From an uncultured Clostridia bacterium (GTDB taxonomy: Bacteria > Bacillota > Clostridia > Oscillospirales > Ruminococcaceae): a stretch of DNA of 64,000 nt. Position numbers and translations under genes: made by a program. Shown here piece after piece: positions 27,245-39,352 of the stretch. The notes under the pieces are model-generated. The model saw nothing but the letters and a program-made list of their open reading frames with translations, had not been told where the DNA came from and made no database searches. Numbering within the stretch: the stretch's first letter is position 1; the number at the start of each line of letters is the position of its first letter. The stretch covers positions 1-64,000 of the forward strand of contig CAMMMX010000009.1 of NCBI GenBank assembly GCA_946498095.1, in the 5' to 3' direction.

Positions 27245-29863
27245 TTACAGTGCTTTCAAACTTTCTTCAATCTTCGCCAAGCGTTCCTGATGACGCGAAA
27301 GCTTTTCCTTTTCCTGTTCGACCACATTCTGCGGAGCCTTCGCCAAAAAGCCTTCGTTGGAAAGCTTCTTGGACACCGCTTCAATATCGCGTTGAACGGC
27401 AGCCTGCTCCTTCACAAGACGCGCACGCTCCTTGTCCTTGTCAATGAGATCGTCCAATGGGATAAAGATTCGCGCTGCGTCGGTAACAACCGTCACCGCG
27501 GACTCGAAGCTGTAGGAGGCAGCTGTCTCGATCGCTGAAGCACCTGCAAGGCGCTCGAAGAAAGCACCCATCTGGCCAAACAGCTGTGGCTCTCTCGTCT
27601 CAATGTACACTTTCGCCTTTTTGGAAGGCGGCACGTTCATCTCGGCACGGCGGTTACGGATGCCCCGAATCGCGCTGATGACCTTTTCAAAGTCAGCCGC
27701 TTCCTGTGCGAAACAGAGTCCATCGTCGTAAACCGGCCAGTCCGCCAACATGATGGTGTCCTGCCCGCCGGTTGGAAGCACCTGCCAAATCTCTTCGGTA
27801 ATGAAAGGCATGAACGGATGCAGCAGTTTAAGCATCCCCTGCATCACATACAGCAAAACCTTCTGTGCGTTCTCCGCCGTCTCTCCACCCGCTTGCATCC
27901 GCGGTTTGGAAAGCTCGATGTACCAGTCGCAGTACACATCCCAGATAAAATCGTAGATTTTGGAAAGTGCAATACCAAGCTCAAACTTATCAAGATTCTC
28001 GGTCATTTCCTTCACGACGTCGTTAAAGCGGGAGAGCACCCATTTGTCCTCGACAGTGAGAACATCCGGAAGCGACGCCTCCGTTATCTCGTCGGACAAG
28101 TTCATCATGATAAACCGGCAGGCGTTCCATAACTTGTTGGCGAAATTTCTGGAAGACTTGACCTTCTCCTCGGAATAACGCATATCGTTTCCGGGGCTAT
28201 TGCCAGTCGCCAGCATAAAGCGCAGCGCATCAGCGCCGTACCGATCGATGACCTCCAGCGGATCGATACCATTTCCAAGGGACTTGCTCATCTTCCGCCC
28301 TTGCTCGTCGCGGACGATTCCATGGATAAATACCGTATGGAAAGGCGGCTTACCCGTGTATTTGAGGCCCGAAAAAATCATCCGTGCCACCCAGAAGAAG
28401 ATGATGTCGTAGCCGGTTACCAGCGTGCTGGTAGGGTAGAAGTAGTCAAACTCCGGCGTTTTTTCCGGCCATCCCAGCGTTGAGAAGGGCCACAATGCCG
28501 AAGAAAACCAGGTGTCCAGCGTGTCTTCATCCTGATGAACCGGCGCACCGCACTTGGGGCAGGCTGTGACGGCGTCCTTGGAGACGGTCATCTCGCCGCA
28601 GGCGTCACAGTAATACGCCGGGATGCGGTGTCCCCACCACAGTTGTCGGGAGATACACCAGTCGCGGATGTTCTCCATCCAGTTGAAATAGACCTTGTCA
28701 AAGCGTTCCGGGATGAACTTGACGTCGCCGTTGCGCACACAGTCGATCGCCGGCTTTGCCAGCGGCTCCATTTTGACGAACCACTGCTTGGACACGCGCG
28801 GCTCCACCACGCTCCCGCAGCGGTAGCAGGTACCGACATTGTGAGTATGATCCTCCACCCGCACAAGATACCCCTGCGCATCGAGATCGGCAACGATACG
28901 TTTACGCGCCTCATAGCGGTCCAGGCCGGTATAAACGCCGCACAGCCCATTCATATGCGCGTCCTCGGTCATGATGTTGATGACCGGCAAATGATGCCGC
29001 AATCCCACCTCGAAGTCGTTGGGGTCGTGCGCCGGAGTAATCTTTACCACACCGGTACCGAATTCCATATCAACATAGCTGTCCGCGACAATCGGTATCT
29101 CACGATCAGTCAGCGGCAGACGCAGCATTTTACCGACCAAATGACGGTAGCGGCCGTCGTCCGGGTTGACGGCGACGGCGGTATCGCCCAGCATCGTCTC
29201 GGGACGGGTAGTCGCCAGCTCGACAGAGCCGCTACCGTCGGATAACGGGTAACGCAGGTGCCAGAAGTGGCCCGCCTGTTCCTCGTATTCCACTTCGGCA
29301 TCGGAAATCGATGTTTTGCAGTGCGGGCACCAGTTGATGATCCGTTCGCCTCGGTAAATCAACCCCTCGTTGTAAAGGCGGACGAACACCTCCTTGACCG
29401 CTTCGCTACAACCCTCGTCCATGGTGAACCGCTCGCGGTCCCAGTCCAGCGAGGACCCCATCTTTTTCAATTGATCCGTGATCCGGGTACCGTACTTTTC
29501 CTTCCATTCCCAGGCGCGTGACAGGAATCCCTCACGTCCGACGTCTTCTTTCGTCAAGCCTTCTTCTTTCATCGCCTCGACAATCTTCGCCTCAGTGGCA
29601 ATGGACGCGTGGTCGACGCCCGGTACCCATAGTGCGCTATACCCTTGCATCCTGCGGTAGCGGATAAGGATATCCTGTAACGTATTATCGAGCGCATGGC
29701 CCATATGCAGCTGTCCGGTGATGTTCGGCGGCGGAATCACGATGGTATACGGCTCCTTCTGTGGATCCACCTCCGCGTGGAAGCAGCCTTTTTCCCGCCA
29801 CATCCGATAAATTCTGTCTTCAAACTGTTTGGGGTCGTAGGCCTTATCCAGTTCTTTTTTCAT
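27245..29863 (-). CDS. valS: Valine--tRNA ligase
   Basis: About 872 residues. A class I synthetase with HMGH (HIGH motif) near residue 54 and KMSKS near 525, a CP1 editing domain between them (about 190-330), two zinc-type Cys pairs (CDACGE and CPKCGAP at about 412-440), an anticodon-binding domain and a C-terminal coiled-coil tRNA arm. ATG 29863 follows GAGAGG by 6 nt; the open frame extends 14 codons further without a ribosome site. I see no T-box in the roughly 120 nt upstream. Confidence 0.97.
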   Translation of the reverse strand: MKKELDKAYDPKQFEDRIYRMWREKGCFHAEVDPQKEPYTIVIPPPNITGQLHMGHALDNTLQDILIRYRRMQGYSALWVPGVDHASIATEAKIVEAMKEEGLTKEDVGREGFLSRAWEWKEKYGTRITDQLKKMGSSLDWDRERFTMDEGCSEAVKEVFVRLYNEGLIYRGERIINWCPHCKTSISDAEVEYEEQAGHFWHLRYPLSDGSGSVELATTRPETMLGDTAVAVNPDDGRYRHLVGKMLRLPLTDREIPIVADSYVDMEFGTGVVKITPAHDPNDFEVGLRHHLPVINIMTEDAHMNGLCGVYTGLDRYEARKRIVADLDAQGYLVRVEDHTHNVGTCYRCGSVVEPRVSKQWFVKMEPLAKPAIDCVRNGDVKFIPERFDKVYFNWMENIRDWCISRQLWWGHRIPAYYCDACGEMTVSKDAVTACPKCGAPVHQDEDTLDTWFSSALWPFSTLGWPEKTPEFDYFYPTSTLVTGYDIIFFWVARMIFSGLKYTGKPPFHTVFIHGIVRDEQGRKMSKSLGNGIDPLEVIDRYGADALRFMLATGNSPGNDMRYSEEKVKSSRNFANKLWNACRFIMMNLSDEITEASLPDVLTVEDKWVLSRFNDVVKEMTENLDKFELGIALSKIYDFIWDVYCDWYIELSKPRMQAGGETAENAQKVLLYVMQGMLKLLHPFMPFITEEIWQVLPTGGQDTIMLADWPVYDDGLCFAQEAADFEKVISAIRGIRNRRAEMNVPPSKKAKVYIETREPQLFGQMGAFFERLAGASAIETAASYSFESAVTVVTDAARIFIPLDDLIDKDKERARLVKEQAAVQRDIEAVSKKLSNEGFLAKAPQNVVEQEKEKLSRHQERLAKIEESLKAL

Positions 29864-29988
29864 GACGTTCGTTCCTCTCTGTATCATTTCACTATCCCCA
29901 TGCATCTCATGGGTGCAACAGTTCTTTTCCTTCTTTATCCTTGCCGTTGTGAGGCTCCTCGTGATACGGTATCTGTCAGCGGAGAAGC

Positions 29989-31770
29989 TTATTTTGCGAC
30001 AAGCAGACGCTTCACCAGCGACTCATCCGGCGTGACAAAAGCGGTCTTGTAATTCTCAAAAATGACCATGCCCGGCTTTGCGCCGCCCGGCTTTTTGACA
30101 TTTCGTACCAACGTATAATCCACTGGGACCTGCGAGCCCTCCCGTGCCTTGCTGTTGTAAGCTGCGATAATCGCCGCCTCCTCGATGGTACGGTCAGGGA
30201 TTTCCGCCATCTTATCCGGCACGCTCCCACGATCGATGATGACATGCGAGCCCGGGATATTATGGGTATGCAGCCACATATCGTAGTTTCCCGCTGTTTT
30301 CAACGTCAACTTATCGTTTTGCAGGTTGTTTCGGCCTACCAGGATGGTATAACCGTCCGAAGATCGGTACTTGATCGGAGGCTGTGACTTGGCTTGAGAC
30401 TTCATCTGCTTACTCTTCATTTGCCGAACATATCCCTGTTCGTACAGCTCCTGGCGGATTTCCAACAGTTCGCTCTCCCCGGTCGTACGCGACAGCGCGT
30501 CGAACACCGTATCCAGATAGTCAATTTCCTGTTTTGCCTTTTCAATCTGTTCGACAAGCTTTTGCTCCGCTGTCGCCGCTTTGCGGTACTCGCTGTAATA
30601 CCTCTGCACGTTCTGAACCGGCGTCAGCATCGGGTTCATCTCAATGTCCACAGATGGGCAGCCTTCCTCGTAAAAGTTTTCCAGTCTCACTGATGAAATT
30701 CCTTTTTCGATACGGTAAAGGTTCGCATTCAGCAGATCACCGTACATCTTCAGCGTATCCCTCTCGCGGCAAGCTTTCAGCTCCTCCTGCTGTGCCGCGG
30801 CCTTACGCTGTAAGCGCTCTGTCGTGCTGACCAGCAGCTTTAAAAGGTCATGGGAACGCTGCTTCATGCGGTCGATCCGGCCTCGCTCACCGTAAAAACT
30901 ATCCAAAAGCTCGCCGGGCGACGAAAAAGTGGTGCTGCGTACCGCCGCGCCATACTGATGGACCGGCAGAAAGGTAAAGTCCCGCGGCTTACCAGTCAGC
31001 TCGGAGATGACCGTAAATTCATAATTTCCTTGCGCGAAACGTTCGCGTATCCCCTTGAGAAAAAACGTCAGTCGCGATATCGTTTCCGTCGTCCAGTCGC
31101 TATGGCGCAACTCCGCACCCCGACAGGCGTAAAACGCCGCTTCCCGCGCGACGATCGGCGACACGCCCTCCAGTACCGCCATCAGAGCCTTGGACGTCTC
31201 GCCCTGCGGCGCCTGCTCAAGCGCGCGGCCGATATCCTCGTCAGACGCCTGCGTCAAATCAAGACGGTTACGCGCCGGCGGCAGGGTATACGTCATCCCT
31301 GGCAGCACCGGACGAACGCCCGACATTTCCTCTGTGACACGCTTGATAGCATCGATAATTTTCCCCTGCGCATTTATCAAAACCAAGTTGCTGTGCTTCC
31401 CCATGATTTCCATCGCAACGGTCACGGTGACCAGATCTCCCAGCTCGTTGACCGCCTCGAAGTCCAAAAACAGGATACGATCCAGGCCAGCTTGGCGCAC
31501 GGCAACCAGCTTTCCATTGCCTAGATGCTTCCGCATTAACATACAAAACATCGGCGGAGATTTGGGATTCTCCAGCGCGACATCGGTAAACTGAACCCGC
31601 GGGCTGGCCGCATTGGTGCTGAGAAGGATCCTACGATTCCCCGCTTTCACCCGCAGCACAATCATCATTTCGTCCCGCGACGGCTGGTGAATCTTATCTA
31701 CCCGTCCGCCGACCGCTTCCCGCTCCAGCTCGTCGCGGATGATATGCAAAAACAAACCGTCTAATGCCAT
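29989..31770 (-). CDS. rqcH: RqcH / Rqc2 homolog (NFACT family), ribosome quality control
   Basis: 593 residues, full length. The NFACT-N domain (1 to about 180) contains the DR motif in AGLDRILFL (about 96-97), required in B. subtilis RqcH for alanine tailing. A long central coiled coil (about 290-440) and the NFACT-R domain (about 460-575, with [17 protein letters not shown] and [16 protein letters not shown]) follow. It recruits tRNA-Ala to stalled 50S subunits to add C-terminal Ala tails. Older annotations call it fibronectin-binding protein. GGGGAG precedes the ATG. It lies downstream of the trmK-NIF3 pair. Confidence 0.94.
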   Translation of the reverse strand: MALDGLFLHIIRDELEREAVGGRVDKIHQPSRDEMMIVLRVKAGNRRILLSTNAASPRVQFTDVALENPKSPPMFCMLMRKHLGNGKLVAVRQAGLDRILFLDFEAVNELGDLVTVTVAMEIMGKHSNLVLINAQGKIIDAIKRVTEEMSGVRPVLPGMTYTLPPARNRLDLTQASDEDIGRALEQAPQGETSKALMAVLEGVSPIVAREAAFYACRGAELRHSDWTTETISRLTFFLKGIRERFAQGNYEFTVISELTGKPRDFTFLPVHQYGAAVRSTTFSSPGELLDSFYGERGRIDRMKQRSHDLLKLLVSTTERLQRKAAAQQEELKACRERDTLKMYGDLLNANLYRIEKGISSVRLENFYEEGCPSVDIEMNPMLTPVQNVQRYYSEYRKAATAEQKLVEQIEKAKQEIDYLDTVFDALSRTTGESELLEIRQELYEQGYVRQMKSKQMKSQAKSQPPIKYRSSDGYTILVGRNNLQNDKLTLKTAGNYDMWLHTHNIPGSHVIIDRGSVPDKMAEIPDRTIEEAAIIAAYNSKAREGSQVPVDYTLVRNVKKPGGAKPGMVIFENYKTAFVTPDESLVKRLLVAK

Positions 31771-31867
31771 ATGAACTCCCCATTGTTAAAGCTGCCTGTG
31801 TGCATTTACAGCGTTCACAGCCTTCCGGCGCAAATATCTCCTCACAAAAACCTCGCCGGATATTCGC

Positions 31868-32965
31868 TTAATCCTTTGCCATGCAATAGCACACCGGATC
31901 AGCGCCGCTTTCCGCACGAATGAAACGTACCTGAGGAAACAGAGGTTCCAAGCGTTCGGAAAGGATGTCCCAGAAGATGACCTCCGTGTGATAGTGCCCC
32001 GCATCCATGACGGTAAAGCCCGCATTAACAGCGTCGACGAAAACGTCATGCTTGACGTCGCCGGTGATATAGGCGTCAACACCTTTTTCCATCGCAAGCC
32101 TTAGATTGGATCCTCCTGCTCCGGAACAAAGCGCGATTCTTCTTACAGTGTCTTTTCCCTGCGTGTATCTCAGAGCCGTACAGCCAAAAACTGCGCGAAC
32201 CTTCTGTGCAAATTCCTCAAGTGTGTATTCCCTGTCCATCTCACAGACCTTTCCATAGCCGTAAACATCTGAAAGGGACTGCGTTTCATAGATATCGTAG
32301 GCCACCGTCTCATAGGGATGCGCCGCCTTCATTGCATCCACTACGGCCGCCAGCTTGTCGTGGGCGGCAATCATCTCCAGCCGGTCCTCCCGGACTCGCT
32401 CGATTCCTCCGACTGACCCTATAAAGGGATGTGCGCCCCGCAACGGGTGGAAAACACCCTCCCCCGCGGCAGAAAAGGCACAGCCCTCATAGAGGCCATA
32501 GCTGCCCGCTCCTGCGCGCGCCATTGCATCATAGACTGCCTGCGTATGCGTTTGCGGGACAAACACCGTTACTTTGTAAAAAGGAAAGCGGTGGATCACC
32601 TCAAAGTCACCGATCACCGACGCCCCTAACAACTGCGCCATACGGTCGCTGATACCGCCATGTGCCATATCCAGGTTGGTATGCGCACAGATTGCTCCGA
32701 TCCCCTCACGGTAAAGCCGAGAAGCGACACCGCCGTCCAACCGCTTCAGCGGATGGAAGATGATCGGATGGTGGCTGACAATCAGCTGTGCACCCTGCGC
32801 CTTCGCTTCATCAATCACCTGCGACGTAATATCCAGCGCCAGCAGCGCGCAGGTAACAGGTTCTTCTCCGCTGCCCACCAGCAACCCTGAATTATCTCCC
32901 TGTTGTTGCAGCCTAAACGGTGCAAATGCGTCAATTGCGTCATAAATGTCTTTACATGTAGTCAT
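31868..32965 (-). CDS. NIF3-like dinuclear metal protein (DUF34)
   Basis: 365 residues, the long form with an inserted PII-like domain (about 130-230). Metal ligands are visible in IVSHHPIIFHPL (about 62-73), ICAHTNLDMAHGG (about 94-106), and the C-terminal GDVKHDVFVDAVNAG and DAGHYHTEV. The molecular role is not settled; it is often annotated GTP cyclohydrolase I type 2. AAAGGAG is 9 nt before the ATG. The trmK-NIF3 order is conserved in many Bacillota. Confidence 0.93.
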   Translation of the reverse strand: MTTCKDIYDAIDAFAPFRLQQQGDNSGLLVGSGEEPVTCALLALDITSQVIDEAKAQGAQLIVSHHPIIFHPLKRLDGGVASRLYREGIGAICAHTNLDMAHGGISDRMAQLLGASVIGDFEVIHRFPFYKVTVFVPQTHTQAVYDAMARAGAGSYGLYEGCAFSAAGEGVFHPLRGAHPFIGSVGGIERVREDRLEMIAAHDKLAAVVDAMKAAHPYETVAYDIYETQSLSDVYGYGKVCEMDREYTLEEFAQKVRAVFGCTALRYTQGKDTVRRIALCSGAGGSNLRLAMEKGVDAYITGDVKHDVFVDAVNAGFTVMDAGHYHTEVIFWDILSERLEPLFPQVRFIRAESGADPVCYCMAKD

Positions 32966-33044
32966 GCATTTTTTCTCCTTTACAGGCTGTTTTTTGGATG
33001 CGGATACTGTCGCACCCTATGCGATGCGCTGCCACTTACTCATT

Positions 33045-33773
33045 TTACGTCAGGTTGCCATCTCTTCGGCCGGTCAGCATCTGCTGGATACATTCATACA
33101 GGTGCTCATATTCCACCGCACCCTTTTCCTTTTCCGTGTCCTGCGATCTGCGCCGTCCGCAGGCAATGTCCCGGCACTTCTGCGCCATCCGTGACAGATA
33201 GGCCCTGTCCTCCTGCCGTACCGTTCCCATCTTGCCAATCAACGCAAATACCTTGTCGACCATCTTGACCTTACCGGTATAATAAACCGACATCACCGTG
33301 TAGACGTGCTTGCCCTCAATGACGCCTTTTTCCTCCCGAATTTCAAAACCGTTCTCATATAGCCATGCCCGTAGGGTATGCGCATTGGTCATCGGCTGCA
33401 GGATGAGATGCTTCCGGTGATTTTTCAGCCACTGTGCGCGAGAAAGGATGGAGGCAATCATTTCTCCGCCCATTCCGGCAATAGCTACATCTCCCACCAG
33501 TGTGCCGTCCACACCGTCAAGACCATCCGTCAGCAATAACTGCACCCGATCCGCAACGCCGTAGGTTTCGACAGTTTCCTGCGCACGACGCAACGGCCCT
33601 TCATGGATATCCGTTCCAATCCCCCATGGGATAATCCCCTGCTGCACGAGATAGGTGATCACATAGGCATGATCGGTTCCGACGTCCGCCGTCACCGAAC
33701 CTTTTCGGACGAAGCCCGCTACCGTCCGCAACCTTTTATCCAACACGATTAGATCGCTCCTATTTTCCTGCAT
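33045..33773 (-). CDS. trmK: tRNA (adenine22-N1)-methyltransferase TrmK
   Basis: About 242 residues. It methylates A22 of tRNA using SAM. The Rossmann motif VTADVGTDHAYVITYL (about 26-41) and AIAGMGGEMIASIL (about 96-109) are characteristic, followed by a C-terminal helical domain. The ORF opens 28 codons earlier, but ATG 33773 has GGAGG 7 nt upstream. It is the first gene of the trmK-NIF3-rqcH run. Confidence 0.93.
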   Translation of the reverse strand: MQENRSDLIVLDKRLRTVAGFVRKGSVTADVGTDHAYVITYLVQQGIIPWGIGTDIHEGPLRRAQETVETYGVADRVQLLLTDGLDGVDGTLVGDVAIAGMGGEMIASILSRAQWLKNHRKHLILQPMTNAHTLRAWLYENGFEIREEKGVIEGKHVYTVMSVYYTGKVKMVDKVFALIGKMGTVRQEDRAYLSRMAQKCRDIACGRRRSQDTEKEKGAVEYEHLYECIQQMLTGRRDGNLT

Positions 33774-33910
33774 GCTTCCGCCTCCAGACGTACCGGCTTC
33801 CTGCCTTTCGTAGCCAATCCCCTCACGTTTACCTAAGCCAAATAGCCATGCCGACACTTACCTGCGCACATATCCGTATAATGCATCCCTATCAAAGCGC
33901 TGATTTAAAC

Positions 33911-33938
33911 AGAAAGACAGCCCGAAAGATTTCGGGCT
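33911..33938 (-). terminator. Terminator after the DUF1858 gene
   Basis: On the minus strand AGCCCGAAA-TCT-TTCGGGCT is followed by GTCTTTCTG. It ends the short DUF1858 transcript. Confidence 0.75.
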
Positions 33939-33959
33939 GGTCCTTGATATTTCATCAGC

Positions 33960-34175
33960 TTATTCGGCCTTTTTTGATGCGAAATAATTCCGCAGCTTCT
34001 CCAGGAGCTCGTCACAAGATACTCCGTGCACCTCACAGGCCTGCTCCAGCGTTTCGCCTCTGGAAGCAGGGCATCCTAAGCAATGCATCCCCATTTCCAA
34101 AAAATATACCGCCGTGCCGCTATCTATATCGAGAACTTCGCCGATCAAACTGTCTTTGGTAACTTGTACGTCCAT
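33960..34175 (-). CDS. DUF1858 domain protein (hybrid-cluster associated redox type)
   Basis: 71 residues. The sequence GMHCLGCPASRGETLEQACEVHG carries the CxxC and downstream Cys typical of the DUF1858 / prismane-associated redox-disulfide family. Members are found alone or fused to hybrid-cluster and iron-sulfur proteins in anaerobes; the reaction is unknown. It has its own promoter at 34218-34246 and terminator, so it is a single-gene unit behind eno. Confidence 0.85.
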   Translation of the reverse strand: MDVQVTKDSLIGEVLDIDSGTAVYFLEMGMHCLGCPASRGETLEQACEVHGVSCDELLEKLRNYFASKKAE

Positions 34176-34217
34176 GTTTTTGTCCCCTTTCCAAGTTGGA
34201 ATAAAAGCTTTTTTCTT

Positions 34218-34246
34218 ATTATACTAAATCCCGCAGCGAATTGCAA
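34218..34246 (-). promoter_or_regulatory. SigmaA promoter of the DUF1858 gene
   Basis: On the minus strand TTGCAA (34241-34246), 17 nt, TATAAT (34218-34223). Confidence 0.75.
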
Positions 34247-34312
34247 TACCGGCACGCTAAATTTGGCGTACTCTCTCAAACGCCCATATCCTGCGTACTT
34301 GCCTCGTACAAG

Positions 34313-35698
<1,386 letters not shown>

Positions 35699-35763
35699 TC
35701 ACTCATTTTTTATCACCCTTTTATGATTTGTAATCATCTTGTAGTGTTCAAAACAAAATATCA

Positions 35764-35772
35764 TGGTATAAT
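35764..35772 (+). promoter_or_regulatory. Extended -10 promoter of deacetylase gene
   Basis: TGGTATAAT is a consensus -10 with a TGN extension, about 105 nt before the ATG. No good -35 element is visible. Confidence 0.45.
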
Positions 35773-35875
35773 AGGAACAGATAAATCGAGGGTTTTCGGC
35801 AAGAACCGACGAGAGCAACGTGGCTTCGACCGGGAACGCCCCCTTTATTCGCCAACGGAAAGGAACGTACCGCTT

Positions 35876-36814
35876 ATGAATGATAAAACAAAAAAAATAA
35901 CCGCACTTGTGCTGACTGCTTTGCTGTCTCTCTCTCTTTCCTCCTGCAGCGGGGACAAAGATAAGGAAAGCTCTACATCATCGCAGGCAAGCACTTCTTC
36001 CCAGCAAACCTCCACATCATCCGACATACCGTCTTCCTCCTTGGACAGCACGTCTTCCGACACTTCCTCCGCAGCGGAAACTATCGTAAGGCCTGCACCG
36101 GACGACGCGACCATTGCGGGACTGGAAAACGAAAAGAAGGGCTGGGGGCCGGGATACAATGTTGACAGCAACAACTGTCCTGTCAGCGCAACCGATTTCA
36201 ATAAAAGCTACAACAAGTACGAGGCCTATGCTGTCGGGAACACGTCCTCAAACGGTAAGCGTATCTATCTGACCTTCGACGAGGGATACGAAAACGGTTA
36301 TACAGAAAAAATTCTCGATGTGCTGAAGGAGAAAAATGTCTCAGCTACCTTTTTTGTCACGCTGCCCTATATTGAAAGCGAGCCGGAACTCATCCAGCGC
36401 ATGATTGACGAGGGTCACACCATCGGCAATCATTCCAATCACCATAAGTCCATGCCGACGCTCGATTCGGATACCTGCGTCTCCGAGATCGATGACGTAT
36501 ACTGCTACTTGAAAGAACACTACGGGTATGAGACAACGTATTTTCGCCCTCCGATGGGCGAATATTCCGCACGCAGCCTGGCGCTGACGCAAAAATCCGG
36601 ACATAAAACGCTGTTGTGGAGCTTCGCCTACAAAGATTGGCTGACTGACGACCAACCAGATCCTGAAGAGGCCTACAAACGCATCACGGAAGCTACCCAC
36701 GACGGCGCCATCTACCTGCTGCACGCTGTCTCTAAAACGAATACCGAGTTGCTGCCCCGCCTCATCGATTACTGGCGCGCCGAAGGCTACACCATCGCCA
36801 AGATGGATTTGTAG
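35876..36814 (+). CDS. Polysaccharide deacetylase lipoprotein (PdaA-like)
   Basis: 312 residues. A lipoprotein signal with lipobox LSSC ends at Cys about 23. A Ser/Thr-rich linker follows (about 30-75), then a NodB/CE4 domain from about 110. Catalytic and metal residues are visible: TFDEGYENGYT (Asp), NHSNHHKSM (H-x3-H type ligand), FRPPMGEYS, and LLHAVS near the end. TFDEGYENGYT matches PdaA enzymes that deacetylate muramic acid for cortex delta-lactam synthesis. The surface lipoprotein form is unusual for PdaA, so a vegetative peptidoglycan target is possible. The start follows GGAAAGGA by 11 nt. Confidence 0.88.
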   Translation: MNDKTKKITALVLTALLSLSLSSCSGDKDKESSTSSQASTSSQQTSTSSDIPSSSLDSTSSDTSSAAETIVRPAPDDATIAGLENEKKGWGPGYNVDSNNCPVSATDFNKSYNKYEAYAVGNTSSNGKRIYLTFDEGYENGYTEKILDVLKEKNVSATFFVTLPYIESEPELIQRMIDEGHTIGNHSNHHKSMPTLDSDTCVSEIDDVYCYLKEHYGYETTYFRPPMGEYSARSLALTQKSGHKTLLWSFAYKDWLTDDQPDPEEAYKRITEATHDGAIYLLHAVSKTNTELLPRLIDYWRAEGYTIAKMDL

Positions 36815-36849
36815 CATCCATTCTCCTATTTTCCCGTCTTTTATTTTGG

Positions 36850-36888
36850 AAAAGGTACGGACAGAAAGTATCTGTCCGTACCTTTTTG
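36850..36888 (+). terminator. Terminator after deacetylase gene
   Basis: AAAGGTACGGACAG pairs with CTGTCCGTACCTTTTT, a 14-bp stem with a T-run; it can function in both directions. Confidence 0.9.
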
Positions 36889-37290
36889 CCGATTGCCGAG
36901 CCGGCAGCCATAAACGTCCGGCCCGCTAATATCTAAGGACGGAGAAGAGGGTAGTTTCGTCACCTATAAATCCATCACCATTTGTGATGGAACAAACGCC
37001 GCTGTCCGATAAAATGGTACAAGCACACGGGCTCCCGTCCTGCTTGACTTTCCCGACGGCCCACGCTATACTAATAGCAGAAGCCAGCCTACTCGTTGTG
37101 GGCGTTTGTTCGGAACAGCAAGCATCGGACGTAGTAGAAGGTTTTCCCATAAGCCCAGGATCGGTCGTTTCGGACGTTAAGGGAGAGCGGTATTTTCAGA
37201 TGCTTCCGCCGGTGTAGGGCTCTTTTTTCCTTCCCCATTATGATACCGCAGCCTTGAATTCCAGAATAACACATGCGCATGTCTTTTGCG
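36889..37290. other. Region without a supported gene
   Basis: Overlapping open frames exist on both strands (74 codons minus, 36926-37150, Cys-rich; 78 codons plus, 36984-37217), but neither has a ribosome site or recognisable similarity. A decayed gene or antisense coincidence is possible. Confidence 0.4.
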
Positions 37291-37307
37291 CGGAAAGGTT
37301 GGAAGAC

Positions 37308-38285
37308 GTGACTGGAAAAGTCTTTACACTCGGCGAAGCCCTCATTGACCTCCTTCCTTATGGCAACGATGGTGGCATCCCTCTGTATGCACAGATGGCA
37401 GGCGGCGCGCCTGCCAATGTCGCCGTATGCCTAGCAAGCCTCGGCGCACAGGCATATTTCGTCGGCAAGGCGGGAAACGATGCTTCCGGCCGCTACCTGG
37501 AGCAGTCGATGCGCGCCCGCGGCGTACATACGGATTACTTTACCCCCTGCAGCGGCCATACCGCCCTCGCCTTCGTTTCTTTAGACCAAAACGGCGACCG
37601 TGATTTCACCTTTTACCGCGAAAACTGCGCGGACGCGATGTTGACGCCGCAGGACGTCCCTACCGCTCGCTTCACACCTGCCGATATTCTTCATTTCGGT
37701 ACGATTTCCTGTATTGCTAAACCTTCTGCTTCGGCTACGGCACACGCGGTGCGCAAAGCGGCGGACTGCGGCACCCTGCGCAGCTGCGACCCTAACCTGC
37801 GCCTCCCCCTTTGGCCGGATCCTGCGTCAGCACGGGAGACGATTCGGGCTATTGCCGCAACAGCGCAACTGGTAAAGCTATCCGATGAAGAAGCGGATTT
37901 TCTCTATGGGGGCGAGGAAGAAGCGGCGCAAGCCCTTTTATCCGGTGACACTATCCTCCTTCTCGTCACACGCGGTGCTGACGGCGCATGCGCCTACTCT
38001 GCCGAAGGCCCCGTCAGCGTCCCATCCCCCCACGTAGCAACGGTCGATACAACTGGTGCAGGAGACGCCTTTGTCGGCGCCTTTCTTTCCCGTGTGATAC
38101 AGGCCGCAGATGCAGATGTCTCCGCAACAGACGCTTTGCGCTGCCTGCTTCGAGAGGAGTCGAAGATATCTCAGGTGTTACGCTTTTCTTGTACCTGCGC
38201 CGCCTTGGCCACAACCAAAAAGGGGGCTTTTCAAGCGATGCCGTCTATACAGGATGTTCAAAGCCTTCTAGCCGGCGACAATTGA
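37308..38285 (+). CDS. PfkB family carbohydrate kinase (probable fructokinase)
   Basis: About 325 residues. It phosphorylates a sugar such as fructose with ATP. The ribokinase-fold motifs are GGAPANVAVCLASLGA (about 32-47) and DTTGAGDAFVGAFL (about 245-258, catalytic Asp). GTG 37308 lies 9 nt after AAAGG; the frame is open 18 codons further without a site. The downstream ECF S-component gene is on the same strand but has its own leader, so the link between them is unclear. Confidence 0.9.
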   Translation: MTGKVFTLGEALIDLLPYGNDGGIPLYAQMAGGAPANVAVCLASLGAQAYFVGKAGNDASGRYLEQSMRARGVHTDYFTPCSGHTALAFVSLDQNGDRDFTFYRENCADAMLTPQDVPTARFTPADILHFGTISCIAKPSASATAHAVRKAADCGTLRSCDPNLRLPLWPDPASARETIRAIAATAQLVKLSDEEADFLYGGEEEAAQALLSGDTILLLVTRGADGACAYSAEGPVSVPSPHVATVDTTGAGDAFVGAFLSRVIQAADADVSATDALRCLLREESKISQVLRFSCTCAALATTKKGAFQAMPSIQDVQSLLAGDN

Positions 38286-38316
38286 CATCGTGCCATATTT
38301 TTGGTAAGATAAAGAA

Positions 38317-38477
38317 AATGCCTGCCAGTAGGAAGGCCGCCTGTCCAAAAAGCGACAGGCATATTGAAAACGAAACAAGCCAAGCGAAACCCCAGCACAA
38401 AATATCAAAACCGTATCGTAATGACAGCCATGAAGGCATATGACCGCTGTAGCGGCCTATGTCGTCATGGCTTTTTT
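38317..38477 (+). ncRNA. Structured leader with terminator upstream of an ECF gene (candidate riboswitch)
   Basis: Hairpin GCCTGTC-CAAAAAGC-GACAGGC (38339-38360) competes with an outer pairing AATGCCTG / CAGGCAT (38317-38324 with 38356-38362). A large terminator hairpin AGCCATGA...TCATGGCT (38426-38472) with six Ts ends 35 nt before the start codon. The arrangement is that of a transcription-attenuating riboswitch. I could not match it to a known class. Confidence 0.5.
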
Positions 38478-38512
38478 GTGGTCTGACTCACATCAAACAG
38501 GAGGTTTTTTTC

Positions 38513-39073
38513 ATGCAAAAAATCGGCCGCAACACCGTCAAAAATCTTTCCGCTGCCGCAGTTTGCGTCGCCATCGGTATCCTTCTCCCCATGGTATTCC
38601 ACTTTTTTGGAGGGACCGGCCCCGTCTTTGCACCGATGCATATTCCAGTCCTGATTTGCGGACTGGTCTGCGGATACCGCTACGGCGGCCTGTGCGGATT
38701 GATCGTACCGCTTTTGTCCTCACTTCTGACGGGAATGCCGGTATTATACCCGACTGGATTAGCCATGATGTTGGAACTGTGCGCCTATGGCGTCATCGGC
38801 GGACTACTTTATCCACGGTTTCACGTCTATCCTTCGCTCATCATCGCCATGCTCGGCGGACGGCTTGTCTCCGGCGCTGCCAACGCTGTTCTGCTGGGAA
38901 TCGCGGGCAAACCATACGGCCTGACTACCTTTTTGACAGCGTCCTTCGTCACTGCGTTACCCGGCATCTTGATCCAGATTATCCTCATCCCTGCGCTTAT
39001 CCTTGTCCTGGAACGTTCCGGTTTTCTCTCGAAACGGCCTTCCAAAAGAAGAACGGAAACCGCCAGCATCTGA
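38513..39073 (+). CDS. ECF transporter S component
   Basis: 186 residues with about six hydrophobic segments. The motif APMHIPVLICGLVCGYRYGGLCGLIVPLLSS is typical of vitamin-type ECF S-components, which bind the substrate and dock to a shared EcfA-EcfA'-EcfT energy module; no module genes lie here. Substrate unknown: folate, pantothenate, niacin and preQ1-type carriers share this general look. AGGAGG is 8 nt before the ATG. Regulated by the leader RNA just upstream. Confidence 0.82.
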   Translation: MQKIGRNTVKNLSAAAVCVAIGILLPMVFHFFGGTGPVFAPMHIPVLICGLVCGYRYGGLCGLIVPLLSSLLTGMPVLYPTGLAMMLELCAYGVIGGLLYPRFHVYPSLIIAMLGGRLVSGAANAVLLGIAGKPYGLTTFLTASFVTALPGILIQIILIPALILVLERSGFLSKRPSKRRTETASI

Positions 39074-39155
39074 CCAACATAGACAGATCCGGCCGTTATC
39101 TCATTCACGTCGTTAGACGATGTTCTTTTCACATACGCTGGTAGATCTATACGGC

Positions 39156-39192
39156 AAGCGGGAGTATCTCTAATGAGAGATACTCCCGCTTT
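39156..39192. terminator. Bidirectional terminator
   Basis: AAGCGGGAGTATCTC / GAGATACTCCCGCTT, a 15-bp perfect stem with T-rich flanks, between convergent genes. Confidence 0.85.
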
Positions 39193-39352
39193 GATCTTTG
39201 ATCATACCGAAAAAGCCGGTTGACGCCTTGAAACTCCTTCCAGGACCGGCCCCGTCATGCCAAACCGCTTTACTCTTTCACCGGACGACCGAATAAGAAG
39301 GAAACCGGCCTCACAGAAAACATTCGTCGAAACAAACAAGGAATTCCGAAGG

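Noticed and set aside
29864-29988. T-box upstream of valS
   Set aside because: The interval is too short and lacks the GGGTGGNACCGCG sequence.
36926-37217. Small overlapping genes on both strands
   Set aside because: No ribosome sites and no recognisable similarity; kept only as an unexplained interval.
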